Source: CALKZN01 sp050633585 (lineage in GTDB: Bacteria > Pseudomonadota > Gammaproteobacteria > Arenicellales > Arenicellaceae). From it: 64,000 bases of DNA. Of this stretch, positions 15,570-24,117 are shown piece by piece. Each line of letters begins with the position of its first letter. Position 1 is the first letter of the stretch. Where the stretch lies: contig JBOEGT010000014.1 in the NCBI GenBank assembly GCA_050633585.1, positions 1 through 64,000 of the forward strand. The letters are read 5' to 3'. Made by a program: the position numbers and the translations under genes. The notes under the pieces are model-generated. The model saw only the letters and a list, made by a program, of their open reading frames with translations, was not told where the DNA came from and ran no database searches.

Positions 15570-17519
15570 TTAGCTTGCATTTTCAGCGTTTTCTAGCGCC
15601 TCACTAGCATCCATCCAATCTGATTCAGCTTGATCTAATTCTTTTTGAATGTAGGCTTGATCGGTTAAGAGCTGCTTGAGTAAGTCTTTATTGTCATCAT
15701 TGTAAATATCAGGGTCAGCTAGCTTTTCCTCAAGGGTGCTTTTTTCGCCGTCCAGCTTTTCTAGCACGCGTTCGGCACGCTTCACTTTATCGCTAAGAGG
15801 TTGTAGGGCTTTGCGTTTTTCGGCTGCCAATCGCTTTTGCTCTTTTTTGGCAGCAGCCGTATTCTTGGTTTGTTCTGCTTTTTCAGTGTTGGTAGTTCTT
15901 GCCTGAGAGCTATCAGCGGATTGCGAGTTGGGTTCGACTTTGCCTTTGTTATGCTCTGCTAACCACTTGGGGTAATCGTCAACACTGCCTTGAAATTCAC
16001 TGGCTCGACCATTCGCGACTAAAATCAATTTATCTGAATTCACTTTGAGTAAGTGCCGGTCATGTGACACCAGTACCACGGCACCCGCATATTCTTGTAG
16101 CGCAGTGGCTAAAGCTTGACGCATTTCTAAATCTAGGTGGTTAGTTGGCTCATCAAGTAATAATAAATTCGGTTTTTGATAACAAATTAATGCCAGAGCG
16201 AGTCGTGATTTTTCACCGCCTGAAAAGGGTTTAACGTTGCTTGTCGCTTTGTTGCCGATGAATCCAAAGCTGCCTAAATATCGGCGCAATTGATTATCGG
16301 TGGCGTTACCATTGTTGGTTTGTATGTCTAAGAGTTTCAGGTGTTCATAGGGGGTTTCATTCATACGCAGTTGCTCAATTTGATGCTGCGCAAAATAGCC
16401 AATATTAATGTCTTTAGCCGAATGAAAGTTGCCAGAGGATAATTTGATCTCCCCCGCTAACATCTTAATTACCGTGGATTTACCCGCACCATTTGGTCCG
16501 ATTAAACCCACGCGGTCACCCGGTGCCATGGCAAAGTCGACGTGTTCGACAATGGTGCTGTCACCATAGGCAATGCTGGCATCATGGACACTCAATAATG
16601 GACTTGGATTTTTTTCGGGGTCTGGGATTGAGAAGGTAAAAGGTGAGTCAACATGCGCTGCTGAAATCACTTCCATACGCTCCAATGCTTTCAGGCGGCT
16701 TTGTGCTTGCTTTGCTTTTGTCGCTTTTGCTTTGAACCGACGCACAAAGTCTTGCATGTGTGAAATTTGCTTTTGTTGTTTTTCAAACGCTGATTGTTGG
16801 TTGGACAGTTGTTCCGCACGTATTTTTTCAAACGCCGAGTAATTGCCTTTGTGTAATTGAGCTTTTTGATGCTCGATGTGCAAAGTATGAGTGGTTAATC
16901 CATCAAGAAAGTCTCGGTCGTGAGCAATGAGTAGCAAGGTGCCGGCATAAGAACGAAGCCAACGCTCTAGCCATAGCACCGCATCCAAATCGAGATGGTT
17001 CGTCGGTTCATCCAGTAATAATAAATCTGATCGACACATCAATGCTTTGGCGACATTTAATCGCACACGCCAACCACCGGAAAAGGTTTTAGCAGGCTTG
17101 TCTATATCTTCACTTTTAAAGCCAAGGCCATTCAGTAGCTGGGCGGCACGCGCCTTGGCGGAATAACCATCGATCTCTTCATAACGTGTGTGGAACTTTA
17201 AATAATGCGGATGTTCAGTGTCTTTGATTTTTTCATGCAATTCACGCCATTCTTCGTCACCATCTAAGACGTGCTCGATCGCGGCTTTGTTATCAGCAGG
17301 CGCTTCTTGAGCGACATGGGCAATGACCCAATCTTTGGGAGTTTTAATGTCGCCTTTGTCAATGGTCATATCGCCTAGTAGGGCGGCAAATAAACTTGAT
17401 TTGCCGCAACCGTTAGCACCAGTTAAGCCGACTTTGTGGCCAGGGTGCACTTGAAAGCTAGCGCCATCAAAGAGCATGTTCTCACCTCGGCGAATACTTA
17501 AACCTTCAAATTGAATCAT
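15570..17519 (-). CDS. yheS: ABC-F family ATPase YheS
   Basis: A 649-residue ABC-F protein with two ATPase domains: Walker A GANGCGKSS and GPNGAGKST, signatures FSGGWRVR and FSGGEKSR, and two DEPTNHLDL Walker B motifs. A charged linker (about 240-300) joins the domains and a C-terminal coiled-coil tail of about 120 residues follows. Length and tail match YheS of E. coli (637 residues). ABC-F proteins act on the ribosome E site in translation rather than in transport. It sits downstream of greB and upstream of the PLA2-like gene, all on one strand. Confidence 0.92.
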   Translation of the reverse strand: MIQFEGLSIRRGENMLFDGASFQVHPGHKVGLTGANGCGKSSLFAALLGDMTIDKGDIKTPKDWVIAHVAQEAPADNKAAIEHVLDGDEEWRELHEKIKDTEHPHYLKFHTRYEEIDGYSAKARAAQLLNGLGFKSEDIDKPAKTFSGGWRVRLNVAKALMCRSDLLLLDEPTNHLDLDAVLWLERWLRSYAGTLLLIAHDRDFLDGLTTHTLHIEHQKAQLHKGNYSAFEKIRAEQLSNQQSAFEKQQKQISHMQDFVRRFKAKATKAKQAQSRLKALERMEVISAAHVDSPFTFSIPDPEKNPSPLLSVHDASIAYGDSTIVEHVDFAMAPGDRVGLIGPNGAGKSTVIKMLAGEIKLSSGNFHSAKDINIGYFAQHQIEQLRMNETPYEHLKLLDIQTNNGNATDNQLRRYLGSFGFIGNKATSNVKPFSGGEKSRLALALICYQKPNLLLLDEPTNHLDLEMRQALATALQEYAGAVVLVSHDRHLLKVNSDKLILVANGRASEFQGSVDDYPKWLAEHNKGKVEPNSQSADSSQARTTNTEKAEQTKNTAAAKKEQKRLAAEKRKALQPLSDKVKRAERVLEKLDGEKSTLEEKLADPDIYNDDNKDLLKQLLTDQAYIQKELDQAESDWMDASEALENAENAS

Positions 17520-17539
17520 GTCCGTTGTGGCCCGTCAGG

Positions 17540-18040
17540 TTATCGAAAAGGCGTGTAGTGAATCTTGTTCACATAATAAGCTGTTTTTTTGCCGGCTAAA
17601 ACGATGCTGACTTCGTCGTCAACTTCCTTTTTCAGCAGCGCTTTTGCTAGTGGAGAGTCAATGCTGATCCAACCTTTGTCGGCATCGGTTTCATCTGGGC
17701 CAACAATTCGATATTCAACGGTTTTGCCGTCCTCTTGTTCAAGCTCTATATATGCACCGAAAAATATTTGTTCCTTGTTGCCTATTTGATCAATCACTCG
17801 CAAGTCGGGAAGTCGCTTTTGTAAATAACGGATTTTTCGATCTATTTCGCCTTGTTGCTTTTTTCGGTAAATGTATTCAGCATTTTCGGAGCGATCGCCT
17901 TCTGCCGCTGCCGCGCTGAGGGCTGCATTGACTTCTTTGCGCTTTGTCCAAAGCGCTTTGAGTTCGTTGTTGAGTGTTGCGTAACCTTCCGGAGTGATGA
18001 CTGCGGTTGATTTGGGCTGTGGTTCTCGCCAGCGTGACAT
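17540..18040 (-). CDS. greB: transcript cleavage factor GreB
   Basis: A 166-residue Gre factor: N-terminal coiled coil with the acidic tip in AAAEGDRSENAEYIYRKK, then a C-terminal FKBP-like domain ending KTAYYVNKIHY. It enters the secondary channel of RNA polymerase and stimulates cleavage of backtracked RNA. The tip sequence and the C-terminus resemble GreB rather than GreA. It follows trpS by 12 bases. Confidence 0.93.
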   Translation of the reverse strand: MSRWREPQPKSTAVITPEGYATLNNELKALWTKRKEVNAALSAAAAEGDRSENAEYIYRKKQQGEIDRKIRYLQKRLPDLRVIDQIGNKEQIFFGAYIELEQEDGKTVEYRIVGPDETDADKGWISIDSPLAKALLKKEVDDEVSIVLAGKKTAYYVNKIHYTPFR

Positions 18041-18052
18041 CAGTGTTTCCGG

Positions 18053-19081
18053 TTAAAGCGTTAAGTTTCCTAGGCCGATAGCATGGCGAACTTCCGAGAG
18101 TGTATCCGCTGCAATGTCGCGCATTTTTTCGCCATTTTGATTTAATAGGTCTAGAACATATTGCTTGTCCTGTTCCAATTCGGCGCGCTTTTCACGAGCG
18201 GGTGCGAAGTGTTCCACAAGGATATCAATTAAGCGGCGTTTTAAGACCATATCGCCTAAGCCACCGCGTTGATAATGTGCTTTTAGTTCAGCGAGTTCGT
18301 TTTGGTCTGGGTCAAAAATATCGAGATAGGTAAAAACAACATTGCCTTCGACTTGGCCTGGGTCTTCAACTCGCAGATGATTAGGGTCAGTGTACATCTT
18401 TTGGACTGCTTTTTTGATCTCATCTGGTGAGGCGGAGATAGTGATGCTATTACCTAATGATTTGCTCATTTTTGCTTTGCCATCTAAACCCACGAGTCGA
18501 GATTTTTTCGATAGCAGTGCTTGGACTTCTGGAAAAACTTCTTTGCCGTAGAGTTTGTTGAATCGTCGAATGATTTCATTTGTTTGTTCAATCATGGGTA
18601 GTTGATCATCACCCACTGGAATCTTGGTGGCTTTCGCAAAAGTAATATCAGCGGCTTGTGAGACAGGGTATATGAAAAAACCTGCTGGAATGCTGGCTTC
18701 ATAGCCCTTTTGTTTGATTTCTTCTTTGACAGTGGGATTGCGCTGAAGTCGGCTGACAGTGACTAAGTTTAAAAAGAATACCGTCAGCTCGTATAACTCT
18801 GGGATATGAGACTGAATGAAAATAGTGGTTTTTTCAGGCGTTAAACCAACGGATAAGTAATCAATGGCGACTTCTAACACATTGTCTTGAATCTTGGTCA
18901 CATTATCAAAATTGTCTGTGAGTGCTTGAACGTCAGCAATCATGACGTATTGCGTGAACTCTTCTTGTAGCTTTAAACGGTTTTGTAAAGAACCGACATA
19001 GTGCCCAAGGTGTAATTTTCCGGTTGGGCGGTCTCCAGTAAGAACAATGTCTGAAAAAGAGTGTTTGTTTTTAGATGTCAT
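18053..19081 (-). CDS. trpS: tryptophanyl-tRNA synthetase
   Basis: A 342-residue class I synthetase with the HIGH-equivalent LHLGHYVGS near residue 20 and the KMSKS loop (AKMSKSLGNS) near residue 200. It charges tRNA(Trp) in the cytoplasm. Normal length for the longer bacterial TrpS type. It is divergent from nrtA and appears to head trpS-greB-yheS. Confidence 0.96.
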   Translation of the reverse strand: MTSKNKHSFSDIVLTGDRPTGKLHLGHYVGSLQNRLKLQEEFTQYVMIADVQALTDNFDNVTKIQDNVLEVAIDYLSVGLTPEKTTIFIQSHIPELYELTVFFLNLVTVSRLQRNPTVKEEIKQKGYEASIPAGFFIYPVSQAADITFAKATKIPVGDDQLPMIEQTNEIIRRFNKLYGKEVFPEVQALLSKKSRLVGLDGKAKMSKSLGNSITISASPDEIKKAVQKMYTDPNHLRVEDPGQVEGNVVFTYLDIFDPDQNELAELKAHYQRGGLGDMVLKRRLIDILVEHFAPAREKRAELEQDKQYVLDLLNQNGEKMRDIAADTLSEVRHAIGLGNLTL

Positions 19082-19221
19082 AGAAATAGTGATTCATAAA
19101 GGCCAACTGTCTGAGGCCGAATCATAAAATATTTTCACTTTGCTGTCGCTCTTTGTTGTCTCGATTCGTGCTGATATGCGTCTATCGTGTGCATCAGGGA
19201 TGACGCATTGCATCATTTTTG

Positions 19222-19238
19222 TGCACCATGATGGTGCA
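19222..19238. promoter_or_regulatory. NtrC binding site upstream of nrtA
   Basis: TGCACC and GGTGCA form a perfect 6-bp dyad with a 5-base spacer, matching the NtrC enhancer consensus. It is centred about 98 bases before the start inferred from the sigma54 promoter. A weaker partial site may lie just upstream near 19189-19206. Confidence 0.85.
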
Positions 19239-19300
19239 AATGAGAGGGGTGAGGAGTAATTCTTGTGCCGTGATGCAATGTTTTTTGTACTTTTAAAAAG

Positions 19301-19317
19301 TTGGCACGCTAGCTGCT
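19301..19317 (+). promoter_or_regulatory. sigma54 promoter of nrtABC
   Basis: TTGGCACGCTAGCTGC has the invariant GG and GC elements with exactly ten bases between them, as in the -24/-12 consensus. Transcription would start near 19328, leaving a leader of about 76 bases before the nrtA ATG. Confidence 0.85.
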
Positions 19318-19403
19318 TAGTCTTTTTCCGAGAAGTAAATATTACAGAGATGCTTGACGACAAGTCTTGCGGATCATTCGGAAAAATTTTGAGGTTAAAA
19401 AGT

Positions 19404-20774
19404 ATGTTCGAAAAAACAACATTGACAAGTATATTGAAATTGGGAGTTGTCACCGCCGGTTTAGCGCTCTCAACATCTGTATTTGCTGAGATTGGGCCAC
19501 CTGAAAAGGAGGACTTAAAGTTTGGGTTTATCAAGCTGACAGATATGGCGCCTATCGCTATTGCGTATGAAAATGGTTATTTCGAAGATGAAGGCTTGTA
19601 TGTCACGATTGAGGCGCAAGCAAACTGGAAAGTGTTACTCGATGGCGTTATCGACGGTCAGTTAGATGGCGCGCACATGCTGGCAGGGCAGCCTTTGGCG
19701 GCAACGATTGGTTATGGCACTAAAGCGGATATCGTCACACCTTTCTCGATGGATTTGAATGGTAATGGTATTACGGTTTCAAATGATATCTGGGCCAGAA
19801 TGAAAAAAAATATTCCTGTTGAAAACGGGAAACCTGTGCATCCGATCAAAGCAGACTACCTCAAGCCAGTGGTGGATGAATTTCTTGATGAAGGAAAGCC
19901 ATTTAAAATGGGGATGGTATTTCCGGTGTCTACACATAACTATGAATTGCGCTATTGGTTAGCCGCGGGTGATATTCATCCGGGTTTTTACGCCCCTCAC
20001 AAAGGTGACACAGCAGGCACTATTGATGCGCAAGCATTGTTGTCCGTGACGCCTCCGCCGCAAATGCCTGCGACATTAGAAGCCGGCACCATTCATGGTT
20101 ATTGTGTCGGTGAACCGTGGAACCAACAGGCAGTCTTCAAAGGGATTGGTGTGCCAGTGATTACGGATTATGAGATTTGGAAAAACAATCCTGAAAAAGT
20201 GTTTGGGATGTCAAAAGCGTTTACTGAAAAATATCCAAACACAACGGCTCGTATCACTAAAGCCTTGATCCGTGCGGCGAAATGGTTAGATGAAGATAAT
20301 AATGCTAATCGTCCAGCCGCTGTGAAAATTTTGTCGCAATCCAATTATGTTGGAGCGGATTATGACGTGATCGCGAACTCAATGACGGGGACTTTCGAAT
20401 ATGAAAAAGGCGATAAGCGCGCCATTCCTGACTTCAATGTGTTCTTTCGTTATAACGCGACATATCCTTATTATTCAGATGCCATTTGGTATTTGACTCA
20501 AATGCGCCGTTGGGGACAAATTTCAGAGCCGAAATCAGATGACTGGTACAAAGAAGTGGCGAAGAAAGTCTATCGAGCAGACTTGTATCAAATTGCTGCC
20601 AAAGAGTTGATTAAAGAAGGCTTGATGAAAGCGGATGAATTTCCAGACTTTGCGACTGAAACAGGTTTTAAACCTGAACAAACAGGGTTTATCGATGGCA
20701 TTAGTTACGATGGTTCGCAGCCCAATGCCTATCTTGAGAAGTTCAAAATTGGTTTGAAAAAAGAAGTTTTGTAG
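19404..20774 (+). CDS. nrtA: nitrate ABC transporter substrate-binding protein
   Basis: A 456-residue NrtA/CmpA-type protein. The ATG at 19404 is chosen because GAGG lies seven bases upstream and a signal peptide (LGVVTAGLALSTSVFA) follows; upstream in-frame starts would lie inside the sigma54 promoter region. Family segments FIKLTDMAPIAIAYENGYF and CVGEPWNQQA are present. It binds nitrate, possibly nitrite or cyanate, in the periplasm for NrtB and NrtC. Followed by a strong hairpin terminator before nrtB. Nitrogen control by NtrC and sigma54 is indicated upstream. Confidence 0.92.
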   Translation: MFEKTTLTSILKLGVVTAGLALSTSVFAEIGPPEKEDLKFGFIKLTDMAPIAIAYENGYFEDEGLYVTIEAQANWKVLLDGVIDGQLDGAHMLAGQPLAATIGYGTKADIVTPFSMDLNGNGITVSNDIWARMKKNIPVENGKPVHPIKADYLKPVVDEFLDEGKPFKMGMVFPVSTHNYELRYWLAAGDIHPGFYAPHKGDTAGTIDAQALLSVTPPPQMPATLEAGTIHGYCVGEPWNQQAVFKGIGVPVITDYEIWKNNPEKVFGMSKAFTEKYPNTTARITKALIRAAKWLDEDNNANRPAAVKILSQSNYVGADYDVIANSMTGTFEYEKGDKRAIPDFNVFFRYNATYPYYSDAIWYLTQMRRWGQISEPKSDDWYKEVAKKVYRADLYQIAAKELIKEGLMKADEFPDFATETGFKPEQTGFIDGISYDGSQPNAYLEKFKIGLKKEVL

Positions 20775-20840
20775 CTCTCTATGAAGAGCGCGTTATGAAT
20801 AATCCTCCGTTAGAAGTCATTATTTGATGGATAGCACTTT

Positions 20841-20868
20841 GGGGCCAGTTGGTCTGGCCCCATTTTTT
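20841..20868 (+). terminator. intra-operon terminator after nrtA
   Basis: GGGGCCAG / CTGGCCCC with a TTGGT loop, then A and six T. It lies between nrtA and nrtB, probably reducing expression of the membrane and ATPase subunits relative to the binding protein. Confidence 0.88.
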
Positions 20869-20917
20869 AACGGAAGGCGTTAGTGAAAGTTTAATGTTAC
20901 AGAAGATGAGTTTTAAT

Positions 20918-21925
20918 ATGACAAGTTCAACGATGACATCAAAGGCAAATCAGTTATCTGCTTTTTCGGTTTGGATGACCAATACGACCAAGTCACTGAA
21001 GAAGAATGTTGCCACGGTATTTATTTTTCCGGTGATTGGAATTTTTGCCTTTTTAGTGTTGTGGTCATTTGCAGCGGGAAACATTAAAACATCATTGGGT
21101 CAGTTTCCTGGACCAACGCAAGTGTATGCGGCTGCGGGCACGCTCGTTGATGAACATAATGCGGAGAGCCAAAAAGAAATTGCATTTAATGAACGTCAAG
21201 AAAAGCGGAATGCAAAAAAACTGGCAGCCAACCCCGATGCGGTGATCAAAGTCCGTAAATATACGGGTAAAGAAACATTTTTTGATCAGATTTTAACGAG
21301 CTTAAAAACCGTGGCATTTGGTTTTTTAATTGCCTCTGCTATTGCCATCCCATTGGGAATAGCTTGCGGATTAAGTGATGGATTCTATTCTGCCATGAAC
21401 CCGTTAATACAAATTTTTAAGCCTGTTTCACCGCTTGCGTGGTTACCTTTAATCACTATGGTGGTGAGTGCGGTGTACACCTCGGATGATCCATTTTTTC
21501 AAAAATCGTTTTTAAATTCAGGTTTAACGGTTGCGCTGTGTTGTTTGTGGCCAACCTTGATTAACACCGCGGTAGGCGTCGCTAATATTGATAAAGATTT
21601 AGTGAATGTTGGTCGAGTGATTCAATTAAATAAAGTGACGCATATTCGAAAAATTGTTTGGCCAGCATCTATTCCAATGATTTTCACGGGGTTACGTTTA
21701 TCGTTGGCGACAGGGTGGATGGTGCTGATTGCGGCAGAAATGTTGTCTCAAAACCCTGGCCTAGGGAAGTTTGTTTGGGATGAGTTTCAAAATGGTTCTT
21801 CCAACTCTCTGGCTCGCATCATTGTTGCTGTAATAGTGATTGGTGTGGTTGGTTTTGCTTTGGATCGGTTAATTTTAATAGCTCAACGTTATTTCAGTTG
21901 GGATAAAACAGCGGTGTTGAGATAA
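20918..21925 (+). CDS. nrtB: nitrate ABC transporter permease
   Basis: A permease of about 335 residues with five or six membrane segments and the ABC permease EAA-type loop (AAEMLSQNPGLGKFVWDEF). The PLAWLPLITM segment is typical of the NrtB/SsuC/TauC group. I chose the ATG at 20918 because the 15 bases before its spacer (GTTACAGAAGATGAG, 20896-20910) match those before nrtC almost exactly; ATGs at 20894 and 20906 are alternatives. A charged insertion of about 40 residues lies between the first membrane segment and the rest. It forms the membrane channel for nitrate. Confidence 0.9.
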   Translation: MTSSTMTSKANQLSAFSVWMTNTTKSLKKNVATVFIFPVIGIFAFLVLWSFAAGNIKTSLGQFPGPTQVYAAAGTLVDEHNAESQKEIAFNERQEKRNAKKLAANPDAVIKVRKYTGKETFFDQILTSLKTVAFGFLIASAIAIPLGIACGLSDGFYSAMNPLIQIFKPVSPLAWLPLITMVVSAVYTSDDPFFQKSFLNSGLTVALCCLWPTLINTAVGVANIDKDLVNVGRVIQLNKVTHIRKIVWPASIPMIFTGLRLSLATGWMVLIAAEMLSQNPGLGKFVWDEFQNGSSNSLARIIVAVIVIGVVGFALDRLILIAQRYFSWDKTAVLR

Positions 21926-21975
21926 GTCATTTCTTGTTGTTAGGCATAACGTTACAGAAGGTGAGGAGAAAAATT

Positions 21976-22830
21976 ATGCAAAGTTATTTAGAGTTATCAG
22001 ATGTCGGTATCGAATTTCCAACGGATGATGGGCCGTATTGTGCGCTCAAAGGGGTGAATCTCAAAATCGATGAAGGGGATTTTGTATCTATTATTGGGCA
22101 TTCGGGTTGTGGTAAATCAACCGTATTGAATATTGTCGCAGGCTTGTATGACGCAACCTATGGTGGTGTGATTCTTGAAGGCAAAGAGGTGTCTGGTCCG
22201 GGGCCTGATCGTGCGGTGGTTTTTCAAAATCATGCTTTAATGCCGTGGTTAACGGTGTATGAAAATGTTGCGCTCGGTGTAGAGCAGGTTTTTAAAGGAC
22301 AAAAAAGCAAAGCCGAAATGAAAGAATGGGTCGAATATAATTTGACCTTGGTGCATATGGATCACGCCATGCATAAATTGCCCAGTGAAATTTCAGGGGG
22401 AATGAAGCAACGTGTAGGTATCGCAAGAGGCTTGGCTATGCAGCCGAAGGTATTATTGATGGATGAGCCTTTTGGTGCCTTAGATGCATTAACACGAGCA
22501 CATTTACAAGATTCCGTGATGGAAATTCAAAAGAATTTAAATACGACGATTATTTTAATCACACATGACGTTGATGAAGCGGTCTTGATGTCGAATAAAA
22601 TCGTCATGATGAGTAATGGGCCTGCTGCAAAAGTTGGGCAACTATTACCGGTTGATTTACCTTATCCGCGAGAGCGGGTGGCGTTATCAAAGTCGGATGA
22701 TTTTAATAAATATCGTCAAGAAGTTCTGTCATTCCTCTATGAGAAAAAAGGTGTGGTGGACTTAGAAGATGAGAAAAAAAAGCGTGAAAACTCTCTGAGT
22801 GTTGAAGTCGAGTCAAAGAAAGTGAGTTAG
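21976..22830 (+). CDS. nrtC: nitrate ABC transporter ATPase
   Basis: A 284-residue ATPase: Walker A GHSGCGKST, Q-loop VVFQNHALMPW, signature SGGMKQR, Walker B LLMDEPFGALD and H-loop THDVDEA. It lacks the extra NrtA-like regulatory domain of cyanobacterial NrtC and is thus of NrtD type in architecture. The ATG at 21976 follows a strong GAGGAG. Last gene of nrtABC, followed by a terminator. Confidence 0.9.
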   Translation: MQSYLELSDVGIEFPTDDGPYCALKGVNLKIDEGDFVSIIGHSGCGKSTVLNIVAGLYDATYGGVILEGKEVSGPGPDRAVVFQNHALMPWLTVYENVALGVEQVFKGQKSKAEMKEWVEYNLTLVHMDHAMHKLPSEISGGMKQRVGIARGLAMQPKVLLMDEPFGALDALTRAHLQDSVMEIQKNLNTTIILITHDVDEAVLMSNKIVMMSNGPAAKVGQLLPVDLPYPRERVALSKSDDFNKYRQEVLSFLYEKKGVVDLEDEKKKRENSLSVEVESKKVS

Positions 22831-22894
22831 TTCACGGTAAGAGCAAGTTTAATACCCAAAAATTTCTCCTCCAGCTAGGGTGTTAAGCATTGTG

Positions 22895-22934
22895 GGGCTG
22901 TTGTTAATCGAACGTTTAGCAACAGCCCTTTTTT
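22895..22934 (+). terminator. terminator of nrtABC
   Basis: GGGCTGTTG (22895-22903) pairs with CAACAGCCC (22920-22928), followed by six T. Confidence 0.9.
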
Positions 22935-23065
22935 ATGTGGCATAAATTCAGGAATAACATTATCCATGTATTGTAGATATAGCTTATCGATAATCTTCAT
23001 AATCTGCGGTGAACTTTCTTCTATAATGAAATGGTAAAAGTTCGTTTTAAAACGATTAGCGCCTT

Positions 23066-24085
23066 ATGAATGCAAATATGAATCAGATGACTTCTTCGTC
23101 TTTGATCGACCCATTTGGTCGCTCTGTGACGTATTTGCGCTTGTCGGTCACAGATCGATGTAATTTGCGATGTGTGTATTGCATGGCAGAAGATATGACC
23201 TTTTTGAAGAAGAAAGAGGTGCTATCGATTGAAGAGTTATATGAGGTGAGTGCAGCGTTTGTGGAGCTGGGTGTTAAAAAAATCCGTTTGACGGGTGGTG
23301 AACCACTGGTTCGAAATGGCGTTGATCAACTCATCAGGGGTTTGGGTGACCTAGCTGCACTTGATGAGTTAACCATGACATCGAACGGTGTATTGCTTGA
23401 AAAGCATCTCCCAAGCCTGCTAGCAGCCGACGTCCGTCGGTTGAATATTAGCCTCGACTCCCTTGATAGAGAAACGTTTGCTAGGCTAGGTCGTTCAGAC
23501 CAGCTGCCGGAGGTATTGTCTGGACTCCAATCCGTCAAAAAAGCGGGCATCAAGGTGCGTTTGAATAGTGTGATTTTATCGGGTGAAAATCACGATAGTA
23601 TCTTGCCCTTGGTGGATTACGCGGTTGAGCATGGCTTTGATATCGCCTTTATCGAGGAGATGCCGCTGGGGAATATTTCTTCGCATCAACGATCAGAAAC
23701 CGTGACCATGAATGATGTGCTGATTCAGCAAGTGTCTGAGCAATATGAGTTAGTTCAGTCAGAGGAAAACTTTGCGGTTAATGCCGGGCCCGCACGTTAT
23801 TCTACGATTAAAGGGACGCAATCACGTATTGGCTTTATTTCACCCCATTCCAATAATTTTTGTGGTTCGTGTAACCGAGTTCGTGTGACGGTTGAGGGGC
23901 AATTGTTATTATGCTTAGGCAATGACAATGCTGTTGACTTGCGTGCAGTGCTGAGACAAGAGGGTTACAGCCGAGAACAATTAAAGCGGGCTATTTTGGG
24001 AGGGATTCAGAATAAGCCAGAGAAACATGATTTTAATGTGTCTACCACGCATATTGTTCGTTTTATGAATATGACTGGCGGTTAA
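23066..24085 (+). CDS. moaA: GTP 3',8-cyclase MoaA
   Basis: A 339-residue radical SAM enzyme. The N-terminal cluster motif is CNLRCVYC (C-x3-C-x2-C), the glycine-rich SAM motif is LTGGEPL, the C-terminal second cluster is in CGSCNRVRV...LLLCLG, and the protein ends in the conserved Gly-Gly required for function. It makes 3',8-cyclo-GTP from GTP, the first step of molybdenum cofactor synthesis. It is convergent with moeA, 25 bases apart, with an inverted repeat spanning both stops, and lies just downstream of nrtABC, whose imported nitrate needs a Moco-dependent reductase. Confidence 0.97.
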   Translation: MNANMNQMTSSSLIDPFGRSVTYLRLSVTDRCNLRCVYCMAEDMTFLKKKEVLSIEELYEVSAAFVELGVKKIRLTGGEPLVRNGVDQLIRGLGDLAALDELTMTSNGVLLEKHLPSLLAADVRRLNISLDSLDRETFARLGRSDQLPEVLSGLQSVKKAGIKVRLNSVILSGENHDSILPLVDYAVEHGFDIAFIEEMPLGNISSHQRSETVTMNDVLIQQVSEQYELVQSEENFAVNAGPARYSTIKGTQSRIGFISPHSNNFCGSCNRVRVTVEGQLLLCLGNDNAVDLRAVLRQEGYSREQLKRAILGGIQNKPEKHDFNVSTTHIVRFMNMTGG

Positions 24086-24117
24086 CGCTAGTTGCCTTGG
24101 TTTATCAGCGTTAACCG
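24079..24117. repeat. inverted repeat across the moaA and moeA stop codons
   Basis: CGGTTAACGCT (24079-24089) and AGCGTTAACCG (24107-24117) form a perfect 11-bp stem with a 17-base loop. It covers both stop codons and has no T tract, so it may act in both mRNAs as a 3' stabiliser or rho-dependent end. Confidence 0.55.

Noticed and set aside
19323..19386. TTTTTCCGA/TCGGAAAAA long stem in the nrtA leader
   Set aside because: The left arm begins before the inferred transcription start, so most of it would not be in the RNA.
19263..19403. N-terminal extension of nrtA
   Set aside because: It would start upstream of the sigma54 promoter; the signal peptide and ribosome-binding site support the ATG at 19404.
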